Source of the DNA: an uncultured Clostridia bacterium
GTDB taxonomy: Bacteria; Bacillota; Clostridia; Christensenellales; Borkfalkiaceae
Assembly: GCA_947631905.1 (NCBI GenBank)
Contig: CANRND010000009.1
Location: 1-64,000, forward strand
Reading direction: 5' to 3'
DNA length: 64,000 bases
Part shown: piece by piece, positions 1 to 8,809 of the stretch
Layout: each line of letters begins with the position of its first letter
Numbering within the stretch: the stretch's first letter is position 1
Translations under genes and position numbers: made by a program
Notes under the pieces: generated by a model
Seen by the model: the letters and a program-made list of their open reading frames with translations, nothing else
The model's database searches: none
Told to the model about the DNA's origin: nothing

Positions 1-1
1 T

Positions 2-130
2 TTATGGAAAACCATTGTCAAACGGGGTGAAATTTCCTATTCGTATTTTGCAACCATAGGGAAAGCATTCCCGAAAAACATCTATGTTACAAGAGGTAAA
101 AAACCAACTCACGGAGGTCACGCAAGATGA
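2..130 (+). CDS. C-terminal fragment of an ORF entering from upstream (…LWKTIVKRGEISYSYFATIGKAFPKNIYVTRGKKPTHGGHAR*), probably element-encoded
   Basis: Open frame from the window edge to TGA at 128-130, directly upstream of the element genes; no family recognised. Confidence 0.35.
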   Translation, partial: LWKTIVKRGEISYSYFATIGKAFPKNIYVTRGKKPTHGGHAR

Positions 131-314
131 ACCCGAACAGGAAACCAATGAACTTGACGGTTTGGAAAAGCATTATCTCTTTTCCCCGTCTATCACAAGA
201 AGGAAAACAGTCTGCGGAAAGACTTATACTGTCCGTAGCTACTATGCGGGCGGCAAGGACTTCCGCAAAGCAATCACACGGCTTGCAGAAAAGCAGGCTT
301 ACAAAGCGAGGTAA
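84..314 (+). CDS. Small TnpW-like transposon-encoded protein
   Basis: 76 aa ORF; C-terminal part (KTVCGKTYTVRSYYAGGKDFRKAITRLAEKQAYK) resembles TnpW-type small proteins found before large serine recombinases; ends 4 bp before the recombinase start. Confidence 0.45.
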   Translation: MLQEVKNQLTEVTQDEPEQETNELDGLEKHYLFSPSITRRKTVCGKTYTVRSYYAGGKDFRKAITRLAEKQAYKAR

Positions 315-317
315 TCT

Positions 318-1946
318 ATGAAACAGGAAAAACAAATTGCAGGACTTTATATGAGATTGTCCCAAGAGGACGAACGGCAGGGAGAATCGCTCTCCATTGA
401 GAACCAGCGGCACATCCTCCGCAAGTATGCCGAGGAGAACAACATCGAAGTGTACGGCGAATACATAGACGACGGCATTTCGGGGACAACATTCCAACGC
501 CCCGAAGTGCAGCGGCTTCTCGATGACGCAAAGACGGGAGTTGTCAATACCATCATCGTAAAAGACCTTTCCCGCTTCGGGAGGAACTATATCGAAGTGG
601 GACAATACCTCGATTATGTGTTCCCGGCGTTCGGAATAAGGTTTATCGCCATACAGGATAATGTAGACACTTCCAACCGTGACAGCAGTGCGATGGAGAT
701 GATGCCCATTATGAATGTGTTCAACGAGTGGCACGCCGCCAATACAAGCAAGAAAATAAGAGCGGTGAAACGGGCGAACGCGCAGGAAGGAATTTATACC
801 GCCAAGAAAGCGGCTTACGGGTATATCATGGGAACGGACGAAAAACGCGCTCCTGTCATTGACGAAGAAACCGCGCCGATCGTAAGACGGATCTTTGAGA
901 TGTACGCTTCGGGGATCGCTCCGAGAAAAATTGCGGAAATCTTCAATGAAGAACACATCCTAACGCCCGCTGCTTACGCTTACGAAAAGTACGGACAGCG
1001 GGGAAAGCCCAATGCGCTGAATATCTGGCACACAAGCACGATCCGTGAAATGCTGAAAAATATCATCTATATCGGACACATGCCGCAGCTTCGGTGGACT
1101 TCGCTCTCCTATAAAAATCACAAGAGATACAGAAAGGATGAAAGCGAGTGGACGGTCATTTACAACACCCATGAACCTATCATCTCACAAGAACTTTGGG
1201 ATAGAGTGCGCGAACGCCAAAAGTCGGTAGCGAACGGCAGAAGAACCAAACAGGGCTATACGCATCCGCTCTCCGGATTTCTCGTCTGTGCAGACTGCGG
1301 ACAGAAGATGAAGCTGGAAACGCATATCACCAAAAAAGGCACGGTGAGCTATCATTTCAACTGCGGCTATTATGTGCGCTATGGAAAGACGCTGTGCTTC
1401 TCGCATTATGTTTCCGCAAAGGTATTGGAGGAAATCGTCTTGGACGACATCCGCAACATGGCAAAGTATATCGCTCTCGATGAACAGACCGCAAGGGAAG
1501 AAGTGATAAAACACAATGCCGAGCTTACGGACAGCGCAGTAAAGGCGGCGCAGAAAGAACTCAAAGCGAAACAGAAGCGGCTCGGAGAACTCTCCCGTCT
1601 TATGCAGGTCGCTTATGAGGACAGAGTGAAAGGCAAAATGCCGGAGGACATCTGTATTTCCTTCATCGAGAAATACTCCGCCGAGCAGAAAACGCTTGAA
1701 ACCGATATTGCCGCTCTCGAAGCGAAGATCGCACAGACCGAAGGCACGGCACAGAACGTGGACAGTTTTATACGAAACATCAAGAAATACCTTGAAGTAC
1801 CCGAACTGACCCGTGAGATGTGCTATGAACTCATTGACCGCATCCTCGTGGGCGAAGCTCCGAAAAATGCGGACGAAGAACGGACAATAGAAATCGTCTA
1901 TAAAATAGACATCGCTTCCGTCCTGCGTGACCGATTTAAGAAGTAA
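318..1946 (+). CDS. Large serine recombinase (TnpX/Tn4451-like site-specific recombinase)
   Basis: 542 aa; N-terminal resolvase domain (YMRLSQEDERQGESLSIENQR… KDLSRFGRNYIEVGQYLD), recombinase domain, zinc ribbon CADCGQKM…CGYYVRYGKTLC, C-terminal coiled coil. Confidence 0.95.
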   Translation: MKQEKQIAGLYMRLSQEDERQGESLSIENQRHILRKYAEENNIEVYGEYIDDGISGTTFQRPEVQRLLDDAKTGVVNTIIVKDLSRFGRNYIEVGQYLDYVFPAFGIRFIAIQDNVDTSNRDSSAMEMMPIMNVFNEWHAANTSKKIRAVKRANAQEGIYTAKKAAYGYIMGTDEKRAPVIDEETAPIVRRIFEMYASGIAPRKIAEIFNEEHILTPAAYAYEKYGQRGKPNALNIWHTSTIREMLKNIIYIGHMPQLRWTSLSYKNHKRYRKDESEWTVIYNTHEPIISQELWDRVRERQKSVANGRRTKQGYTHPLSGFLVCADCGQKMKLETHITKKGTVSYHFNCGYYVRYGKTLCFSHYVSAKVLEEIVLDDIRNMAKYIALDEQTAREEVIKHNAELTDSAVKAAQKELKAKQKRLGELSRLMQVAYEDRVKGKMPEDICISFIEKYSAEQKTLETDIAALEAKIAQTEGTAQNVDSFIRNIKKYLEVPELTREMCYELIDRILVGEAPKNADEERTIEIVYKIDIASVLRDRFKK

Positions 1947-1964
1947 CTATCCCTATAACAAACG

Positions 1965-1997
1965 AAGTGTATGAGCCACCGCCCATACACTTTTTTT
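1965..1997 (+). terminator. Rho-independent terminator of the recombinase gene
   Basis: AAGTGTATG…CATACACTT stem followed by TTTTTTT. Confidence 0.8.
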
Positions 1998-2106
1998 ATG
2001 CTCTTTCCCCCTTACTTTCAGAGTATCCATAAAACCGTGTCACAACAAGCACACGCCGCGCTCTCATAACCCCAACTTTTGGGAGTAAAGCAAAAGAAAA
2101 ATCAAG

Positions 2107-2403
2107 ATGAAATCATTGGAAGAAATACGCGCCGATCTGCGCTTCATTCGGGAATATTACAAGCTCAAACGCACGATGAAACGCCCTTTTGAAGTTACCG
2201 ACCACGGCGACTATAAAAGTTTGATTGCGCGTTATGATACGCTTGCAAAGGCGGCTCCGAAGCGGCAGGCGCAAGTGTATGAGGGGCTGTATCTTCAAGG
2301 AAAGACGCAAAAGATACTTGCACAGGAGTGGGAAGTCACAGAGAAATACATTCAAATTCTGAATAAGCGGCTGTTGCTGTTTTTGCAGTCGCATTGGGAT
2401 TGA
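2107..2403 (+). CDS. Small HTH protein with sigma-70 region-4-like C-terminus, probably element-associated
   Basis: 98 aa; YEGLYLQGKTQKILAQEWEVTEKYIQILNKRLLLFL resembles a sigma region 4 helix-turn-helix. Confidence 0.5.
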   Translation: MKSLEEIRADLRFIREYYKLKRTMKRPFEVTDHGDYKSLIARYDTLAKAAPKRQAQVYEGLYLQGKTQKILAQEWEVTEKYIQILNKRLLLFLQSHWD

Positions 2404-2444
2404 AACGGGCTATTCGATTAAGACTGACTACCGCTCACCAAATG

Positions 2445-2487
2445 AGACCCAGTAGAACCCGTAAAAAGGTTCTGCTGGGGTCTTTTT
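2445..2487 (+). terminator. Rho-independent terminator
   Basis: AGACCC(A)GTAGAACC…GGTTCTGCTGGGGTCT followed by TTTTTT. Confidence 0.8.
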
Positions 2488-2600
2488 TTGCACATTTTTG
2501 GCTATTTTATATCCAGAGGACGATTGCATAAGTTTGTTTCTCTTTCCTGCCGCCGAGCGTGTGACGGTTTTTCTTTGCCGTCATTTTCCCCATAAATATC

Positions 2601-2629
2601 AAAAACCACCGGATGAGCCGGTGGTTTTT
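2601..2629. terminator. Bidirectional terminator downstream of ypeB
   Basis: AAAAACCACCGG ATGAG CCGGTGGTTTTT. Confidence 0.8.
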
Positions 2630-2643
2630 GATCGTCTTTTCGG

Positions 2644-4629
2644 TTATCTTAAAAAGTTTCCTCTTGCGGAGGCCCGCACGCGGTAGACTTGGATCTCTTC
2701 GCCCGTTTCCGCGTCGAGGTACACCACATATTCCTCCTCGCCGTAGGTGCAGGCAAACTCGTGCGCAAGCACTTCCTCCCCGTTCAAAGGAATGACGGCA
2801 AGATGCGCGCTGTAAGGCGTGAGGCCATTTGAGAGCTTCTGCTGCGCCTCCTCGCGGGACATCGACGTTCCGATCTTGCGCTCGGGATCGTGGTTCAAGA
2901 GATAGGCCATCGCGTCCATGCCGACGACGCGCCCCTTGCTCTCGCATACCCGTACGCGGATGAGATCGGGGTAGATCCGCACGCCGTCCTTGACGGCGGT
3001 ATACGTCAGATCGGCCACCATGCCGCTGTCGGACATCCACACCGCCGCAACGTCACTGACGCCGAGCTGTGCCAAAAATTCTCTTGCAAGACTGTCGCAG
3101 GTGTCGAGGTCGAAGTTCTTTTCACTGCACTGTTCGTAGGTGTCGAAGAACGCGAGCTTGCCGCCGTTTTTGGTGATCTGCGCAAAGATCTCGTTGCCGC
3201 TTTCATCGGTGAGCGTGAAGTTGTAGCAAGCCGTCTCGTGCGCAAGGGTCTCCCCCGTGTACTGCGTATTTGCGATGTGATAGTTTTGCAAATATTCCTT
3301 TACAAGTTCCTCCGCACGGCTTTCGGAGACCTCTTCCAACGCGGTCAGCTTGTTTTCTCCGACATTCCCCTCGCCCGTGAAAGGCGCGTCTACCGTGTCC
3401 TCGGGTTCTTGCAAGGTGGCCTGCCCTACTTCGCCGAATTTCTGCGAAACAACGCCCTCGCCGCCGCCGATGAACGCCATGAAGTCCTTCTCCGTCATGT
3501 GCGTAGTCATTTCGTTGAGTTCGTTATAAAGCTGCGCGTTGATGTTGTAGAGATACTCCACGGTGTTCTTCTCTTTTTCGGAGAGCGCCTGCCCGCGTCC
3601 CAGCTTTGCCAAAAGGCTGCGGCAATAGTTGCCCGTCTTGTTGACAAAAGAGGAGATGTCCGTACTCGTGACGTTATCGATGGGCATGCGTTCGAGCGCG
3701 CTCTCCATCAGCTCGGAATCGACGAGGACGTCGGTCAAAAGCGTTCTCTGCTCGCCCGCGCCCGAAGAGACGCGGAGCTTTCCCAAATTGCTGTCCATAT
3801 CCTCGGAAGCCGCAACAAGCTCATAGAGGGTGGAGCGGTAGCCGTTCGCCGTTTCGAGGGTCATGTCGTTCATGCGGAACGCGCCCGCGGTGACGACGGT
3901 GGCAAGGGCGAGGCAGGCTACGCCGAGGGAGATGACGGCGGCAAGCCAGCCGCCGAAGCCGGGAGCATGCTTTTTGCGCTCCGTTTTCTGTTCGCGCTTA
4001 TGCCGTCTTTCCTGCGATCTGCGTTCATGCGCGGCTTCCCGCGCTTTCATGCGCTGTTCGCGCTCCTTTTCGCGCGCAAGCGCTTTCTGCCGCTTCAATG
4101 CGACCCGTTCTTTCTTTTCCCGCTCGATGCGGGCGCGGCGGTCTGCCTTGCTCTCGTTTCTGAGCATTTCGCGGCGGGCAATGCGCTCTGCCTTGCGCTC
4201 TACGCGCTTCTCTTTGAGCGCCGCGGCATGGTCCAGCTTATTTTGTTTGCGTTCCGCCTTTTTCTTGGCAAGCGCCTCTTTCTTTGCGAGTTTCTTCTCT
4301 TTGATCGCCATCTTTTTTTCGAGCTTTTTCTGTTTGAGTTCGGCCTTTTTCAAGAGCTTCTGCTCTTTCTTTTCCGCCTTGTCTTTGGCGGCGTTCAGCC
4401 GTTTTTCCGCCGCCTTTTCTTCTTTCTTTTCCGCGGCGGTCACGCGGCTTTTGGAAGCGCGGGGCTTTGCCGTTTTTGCGCCGGACGTCGCGGTGGTTTT
4501 TACCGATTTGCGGACGGTCGTCTTCTTTTCGGCGGTACCGCCGTTTGCGGCGACGGCGGCGTTCTCCTTTTCGAGACTTTCCACTTTCTTCGCGCCGCTT
4601 GAAACATTTTTACCCGTTTTATTTTCCAT
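2644..4629 (-). CDS. ypeB: Germination protein YpeB-like, with a long Lys/Arg/Glu-rich N-terminal extension
   Basis: TM segment followed by YpeB-like ectodomain and C-terminal PepSY-type repeats (DSLAREFLAQLGVSDVAAVWMS…EEEYVVYLDAETGEEIQVYRV); immediately downstream of sleB. Confidence 0.85.
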   Translation of the reverse strand: MENKTGKNVSSGAKKVESLEKENAAVAANGGTAEKKTTVRKSVKTTATSGAKTAKPRASKSRVTAAEKKEEKAAEKRLNAAKDKAEKKEQKLLKKAELKQKKLEKKMAIKEKKLAKKEALAKKKAERKQNKLDHAAALKEKRVERKAERIARREMLRNESKADRRARIEREKKERVALKRQKALAREKEREQRMKAREAAHERRSQERRHKREQKTERKKHAPGFGGWLAAVISLGVACLALATVVTAGAFRMNDMTLETANGYRSTLYELVAASEDMDSNLGKLRVSSGAGEQRTLLTDVLVDSELMESALERMPIDNVTSTDISSFVNKTGNYCRSLLAKLGRGQALSEKEKNTVEYLYNINAQLYNELNEMTTHMTEKDFMAFIGGGEGVVSQKFGEVGQATLQEPEDTVDAPFTGEGNVGENKLTALEEVSESRAEELVKEYLQNYHIANTQYTGETLAHETACYNFTLTDESGNEIFAQITKNGGKLAFFDTYEQCSEKNFDLDTCDSLAREFLAQLGVSDVAAVWMSDSGMVADLTYTAVKDGVRIYPDLIRVRVCESKGRVVGMDAMAYLLNHDPERKIGTSMSREEAQQKLSNGLTPYSAHLAVIPLNGEEVLAHEFACTYGEEEYVVYLDAETGEEIQVYRVRASARGNFLR

Positions 4630-4638
4630 AACTCCTCC

Positions 4639-5385
4639 TTAAATGGCAAAGACATGCTTGCCGATGACCGTCACCGTCTGACGGTTGAATATCCATGCGC
4701 TCGTCGCCACGGCGGGATTATAGTAGTAGATGCACCCGTAGGTGGGATCCCAGCCGTTCATGGCGTCTTTTGCGGCGTCGTAAGCGGTTTGGTTGGGTTC
4801 GAGATTGATCTGTCCGTCGGCGACCGCCGTGAACGCACCCTGCTGGTAGATAACGCCCGCGATGGTGTTGGGGAACGACGGGTTCTTGACGCGGTTCATG
4901 ATGACCGCGCCGATGGCGACCTGCCCCGTGTAGCTCTCCCCTCTGCCCTCGGCGTAGATCGCCTTAGCCATGAGGTAGAGATCGGAAGAGGTGTAATTCG
5001 AACTCCCCGAAGCGGAACCCGAAGGACTTTTGCCGTCGAGCGCGTTGTAGCTCGCGTTCATGCCGAGGGCGGCATAGGTGGACTTGCCGACTACGCCGTC
5101 GGCGGTAAGCCCGTTCTTCTTCTGGAACGCGATGACCGCCTTTTTCGTGGCCGCGCCGAACACGCCGTCCACGCTGCCTGTGTAATAGCCCCATTGTTTC
5201 AATCTGCGCTGGACTTCCTTGACCTCGTCGCCCTTGCTCCCCTGGCGGAGAACGGCGGTCTCGATGGCGGCAGTCTGCGCCGTATCGGCTGCGCCATGCA
5301 CGCGGGTAACCGCATACGCCGCGGGAACTGCGGCGGAGGCGGCAAGCGCAAGCGTCAACGCGCCGATTGCCAAAATCTTCTTCAT
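4639..5385 (-). CDS. sleB: Spore cortex-lytic enzyme SleB (signal peptide, peptidoglycan-binding domain, cell-wall hydrolase domain)
   Basis: PG_binding_1-like LRQGSKGDEVKEVQRRLKQWGYYTGSVDGVFGAATKKAVIAFQKKNGL; Hydrolase_2-like AKAIYAEGRGESYTGQVAIGAVIMNRVKNPSFPNTIAGVIYQ. Confidence 0.93.
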   Translation of the reverse strand: MKKILAIGALTLALAASAAVPAAYAVTRVHGAADTAQTAAIETAVLRQGSKGDEVKEVQRRLKQWGYYTGSVDGVFGAATKKAVIAFQKKNGLTADGVVGKSTYAALGMNASYNALDGKSPSGSASGSSNYTSSDLYLMAKAIYAEGRGESYTGQVAIGAVIMNRVKNPSFPNTIAGVIYQQGAFTAVADGQINLEPNQTAYDAAKDAMNGWDPTYGCIYYYNPAVATSAWIFNRQTVTVIGKHVFAI

Positions 5386-5480
5386 AATTTCCTCCTATGC
5401 ACAACTTGCGCGTTTGCGGAAAATTTATGCGAAAGACGAAAAAAAAGCCTCCCTTGCGGGAAGGAGGAAGCTCTTCCGGT

Positions 5481-6944
5481 TCATCTCCGCCAATAAGCCG
5501 ACAGATACCTGTTTGTAAGAAACCGCGCCGCAGTGGCGGGGTCTTTCAGATCTTGCTCGGGAATCTCCTCCGTGCCGCCTGTTTTGAAAGCCGTCCACCC
5601 ATCGGGAGAGGCAAACTCCGCACTTTCGAGGGCGCTGCAATTCTGAAAGGCGCACTCGCCGATTTCGGTAACGTTTGCGGGAATGCGGATCGCCGTAAGC
5701 GCCGCACAATCAAAAAACGCGCGGTCTCCGATCTTCGTCAGGTTCTTCGGGAGCGTTATTTCCCGCAGGGAGACGCATCCGCGGAAAGTCTCGGCGCCTA
5801 TGCTCTCCACTTTTTCGGGAAGTTCGATCTCCCCGAGCGAGCCGCAACCGTAGAACGCCCACTTACCGAGCGACGAAAGGCCTCCCCCGAATACCGCCGC
5901 GCGCAGGTTTTCACATCCGTAAAACGCGGACTCCCCGACCGTTTCGGCGTGTTCGAGAGAAATTTGTTGCAAGCCCGTACAACCGTAAAAAACGGAATTT
6001 TCCGCGCGCACGATTTTGCCCGAAAATTCCACGCGCGCAAGTTTTTCGCAATCCTGAAAAAGCCCTGTGGGCAAAACGGTGATATGTTCGGGGAGAACGG
6101 CGCTCTCTAAGCCGCTCCCGCTGAACGCGCGTTCTTTGAGCGTGGCAAGCCCTTCGGGCAAGGCAAGTTCCGTGAGCGAGCCGCACCCCGCGAACGCGCT
6201 CTTTCCGATGGTATGCACGCCCGCGGGCAACGTGACTTTGCGCAAGGCCGCGCACCCGTGAAAGAGTTCATCTGCTACCTCCGTGACCCCCGCGGGAAGT
6301 TCCGCCGAAAGAAGAGACGAACATCCCTGAAAGGCGTTCAAACCGATCGTAAGAATGCTGTCGGGCAAAGAGATGCCCGTAAGTTCGCTGCGGTTCTGGA
6401 ATGCGGAATCCGCAAGCCCCACCACGGGCAACCCCTCATGGTTCGCGGGGACGACGACGTCCGTCTTTGAGCAACTTCCGATGCCCGTGACGAGATAGCC
6501 CGTACCGTCCGCCGTCTTGCGGAATCTGAGTCCCACGTCGGGCTGCAATTGGAAACAGCGGCTGCACACGCCGTCCTCATAGTCGTGTCCGAGAGGTTCG
6601 AGCGGTTCGATCCTGGTCTCTTTGCAATCAAGGCAACCGTAAAAGATCACGCCCGGCTCTTCGCAACGCGCCTCCACGGTAAAGCTCACTATCCAGTTAT
6701 GTCCGCCCGTATAGGAATCGCCTTTGTCCCCTTTGTCTCCCTTTTTGCCCTGTGCGGGAACGCCCGTATCCTCGCCGCCGATCCACCAATGACCGTTTTC
6801 ACCGATGAAAGGCGTATCTCCCCGCTCGCCTTTTTCTCCCCGTATCCCGAATACGCCCGCCGCCAACAACGCGATCAGCACGATCAGGACGGCCTGTAAC
6901 GCGATCAGCCCCGCAAGAAGCGCCCATTTTACACTCTTCTTCAT
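5481..6944 (-). CDS. BspA-type leucine-rich repeat surface protein with N-terminal membrane anchor
   Basis: N-terminal TM, GxKGDKGD collagen-like stretch, CxxC repeat, about 10 LRR_5-type repeats (…TIGLNAFQGCSSLLSAELPAGVTEVADELFHGCAALRKV…). Confidence 0.85.
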   Translation of the reverse strand: MKKSVKWALLAGLIALQAVLIVLIALLAAGVFGIRGEKGERGDTPFIGENGHWWIGGEDTGVPAQGKKGDKGDKGDSYTGGHNWIVSFTVEARCEEPGVIFYGCLDCKETRIEPLEPLGHDYEDGVCSRCFQLQPDVGLRFRKTADGTGYLVTGIGSCSKTDVVVPANHEGLPVVGLADSAFQNRSELTGISLPDSILTIGLNAFQGCSSLLSAELPAGVTEVADELFHGCAALRKVTLPAGVHTIGKSAFAGCGSLTELALPEGLATLKERAFSGSGLESAVLPEHITVLPTGLFQDCEKLARVEFSGKIVRAENSVFYGCTGLQQISLEHAETVGESAFYGCENLRAAVFGGGLSSLGKWAFYGCGSLGEIELPEKVESIGAETFRGCVSLREITLPKNLTKIGDRAFFDCAALTAIRIPANVTEIGECAFQNCSALESAEFASPDGWTAFKTGGTEEIPEQDLKDPATAARFLTNRYLSAYWRR

Positions 6945-6972
6945 TTGTTTGCCTCAAAAATTTATTTAATAT

Positions 6973-7001
6973 AATATAGCACACGGGGCTTCGCTTTGCA
7001 A
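6973..7001 (-). promoter_or_regulatory. Sigma-A-type promoter for the LRR gene
   Basis: minus strand TTGCAA-17 bp-TATATT. Confidence 0.55.
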
Positions 7002-7035
7002 GACAAAAATGAATTTTTTGTATAAAACGGCATTG

Positions 7036-7077
7036 AAAAAGCCCCGCCCGCTGCGGAAAAACCGCGGCGGGCGGGGC
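7036..7077 (-). terminator. Terminator of the ferredoxin-TlpA gene
   Basis: AGCCCCGCCCGC.GCGG / CCGC.GCGGGCGGGGCT followed by TTTTTC on the minus strand. Confidence 0.8.
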
Positions 7078-7092
7078 TGTCATTCGTTAATT

Positions 7093-8799
7093 TCAGCCGA
7101 GAAGCGCCTGTATCTGCGTCTCCAAAATGTTGTATGTGACCGAACCCTGCCGCGAGAACGCGATGACCCCCTCCTCGTCTAAAATGACAGTCATGGGCCA
7201 CGTCGTTCTGCCGCCGAGGTTCAGGAACATCTTCTGCTCCGTGTTGTCCTGCACGAAACGGGCGTACTCGTGCGACCACTCCTTTGCCGTGACAAACGCC
7301 TCTACGTCCTCCTCCACGGAGGTGCTGTGTACAAACACGACGGTAAGCTCCCCGCTGTATTTTTCTGCGAGCTGTTCGAAATAGGGTACTTCCTGAATGC
7401 ACGGCGTACACCACGTCCCCCAGAAGTTGAGTACCACGATCTTCCCGCGCGTTTCGTATAAATTGAACTGCCCGTCCGAAAAGTACTCGTCGAGGGTAAA
7501 GTCGGGCGCGGTATCCCCCACCTGGTTGCCCACCGTGACGGGCGTCTCCTCTTTGTGGATGAAATTATAGTAGACGAGCGCGCCTAAAAGCACGGCGAGC
7601 GCCACGCCCCACGCCGCAACTTGCAGCCAAAAACTCTTGCCGCGCTTTTTCTTGGGCGTTTGGGAAACCGCTTCGGCTGCAACGGGCGCTTCCGATGAAG
7701 AGACCGCAAGTTCCGCAGAGGCCGTCTGCACGGAGAGGGCGGGCGAAGAAAGATCGATGGGACGTTCCGTCTCCGCGGCGGCCGCTTCCACCGCATTTTG
7801 ATGTAAGAACAGCTTGCTTCCTTTCCACGAGATCGCCTTTGCGGGGCAGACGTCCATACATTCGCCGCAGTTGATGCACTCGTGGTCCCCCACCCTTTTT
7901 ACGTCCATTTTGCAATGGGAAATACACAGCCCGCAGTCGGTACACTTGTTCTTATCGAGCTTGACCCCGAGGAGGGCGATCTTGTTGAAAAAGCCGTAAA
8001 TCGCACCCAAAGGACAAAGGAAACGGCAGAACGCGCGGAAGATGAACACGCACGCCACGCAGATGACCGCAAGCACGCAGAACTTCCATGTGAACAGCGG
8101 CCCGAGCATCGGGAAGAGATCGGCGTTGTTGGGGTTGATGAGCAGCCCGATCGCTCCCCCGAACGTCCCCGCGGGACAGATGTATTTGCAAAAACCAGGG
8201 ACGGGTCCGCCCGCCGCGGGGTCCATGAGACCGTATATAAGCGGAATGGCAATGGCGAACACGGCCAGCACCACATACTTCAAATAACTCAATATGCGGG
8301 TGTAGCGGCTCTTTTTGAGCTTTGGCGTCTTGATCTTATACAAGAGTTCCTGCCCGAGGCCAACGGGACAGAGGAAGCCGCAGATCGTGCGCCCCAGCAA
8401 GAGTCCGAACAGAACGAGAATGCCGAGTACATAATAGGGAGCCGCCGTTCCCGACTGCGCGAGGGCGTTTTGGAGCGCACCCAACGGGCATGCGCCCACC
8501 GCTCCCGGGCAGGAATAACAGTTGAGCCCCGGAACGCAGAAATACTTCGTGTTCCCTGTGAAAATGTTTCCCGAGACAAACCCCTTGATGTTGGCGTTTA
8601 CAAGGAGGGCGGCGTAGAGCTGGATGAGCCGCCGTTTGGTGGGCTTGTGGCGCTGCCACCAACTCCCCTGCTTTTCCCCCGTCTCCTTTTCCTTTTTGCG
8701 GGTCGCCGCGACTTCCCGCACCACGGTGACGATCGCGCCGATGAGAAGCGCCCCGAAGAATACGGAGATCGCAATGATGATCGAAAGTCTTGCAGTCAT
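7093..8799 (-). CDS. NapH/MauN-type membrane [4Fe-4S] ferredoxin fused to a C-terminal TlpA/thioredoxin-like domain
   Basis: Multiple TMs, NCYSCPGAVGACPLGALQ, CxxxCP motifs, two 4Fe-4S motifs (CTDCGLCISHCKMD…CINCGECMDVCPAKAI), then TM and VVLNFWGTWCTPCIQEVPYFEQLAEKY. Confidence 0.9.
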   Translation of the reverse strand: MTARLSIIIAISVFFGALLIGAIVTVVREVAATRKKEKETGEKQGSWWQRHKPTKRRLIQLYAALLVNANIKGFVSGNIFTGNTKYFCVPGLNCYSCPGAVGACPLGALQNALAQSGTAAPYYVLGILVLFGLLLGRTICGFLCPVGLGQELLYKIKTPKLKKSRYTRILSYLKYVVLAVFAIAIPLIYGLMDPAAGGPVPGFCKYICPAGTFGGAIGLLINPNNADLFPMLGPLFTWKFCVLAVICVACVFIFRAFCRFLCPLGAIYGFFNKIALLGVKLDKNKCTDCGLCISHCKMDVKRVGDHECINCGECMDVCPAKAISWKGSKLFLHQNAVEAAAAETERPIDLSSPALSVQTASAELAVSSSEAPVAAEAVSQTPKKKRGKSFWLQVAAWGVALAVLLGALVYYNFIHKEETPVTVGNQVGDTAPDFTLDEYFSDGQFNLYETRGKIVVLNFWGTWCTPCIQEVPYFEQLAEKYSGELTVVFVHSTSVEEDVEAFVTAKEWSHEYARFVQDNTEQKMFLNLGGRTTWPMTVILDEEGVIAFSRQGSVTYNILETQIQALLG

Positions 8800-8809
8800 C
8801 GCTCCCTCC

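Noticed and set aside
2890-4602. 570-aa plus-strand ORF opposite ypeB
   Set aside because: Complement of the Lys/Glu-rich region gives a Phe/Leu-rich pseudo-membrane protein; no independent evidence.
7565-7945. Overlapping ORFs at 7565-7945 and 7584-7796 as separate genes
   Set aside because: Out-of-frame artefacts inside the ferredoxin-TlpA gene.
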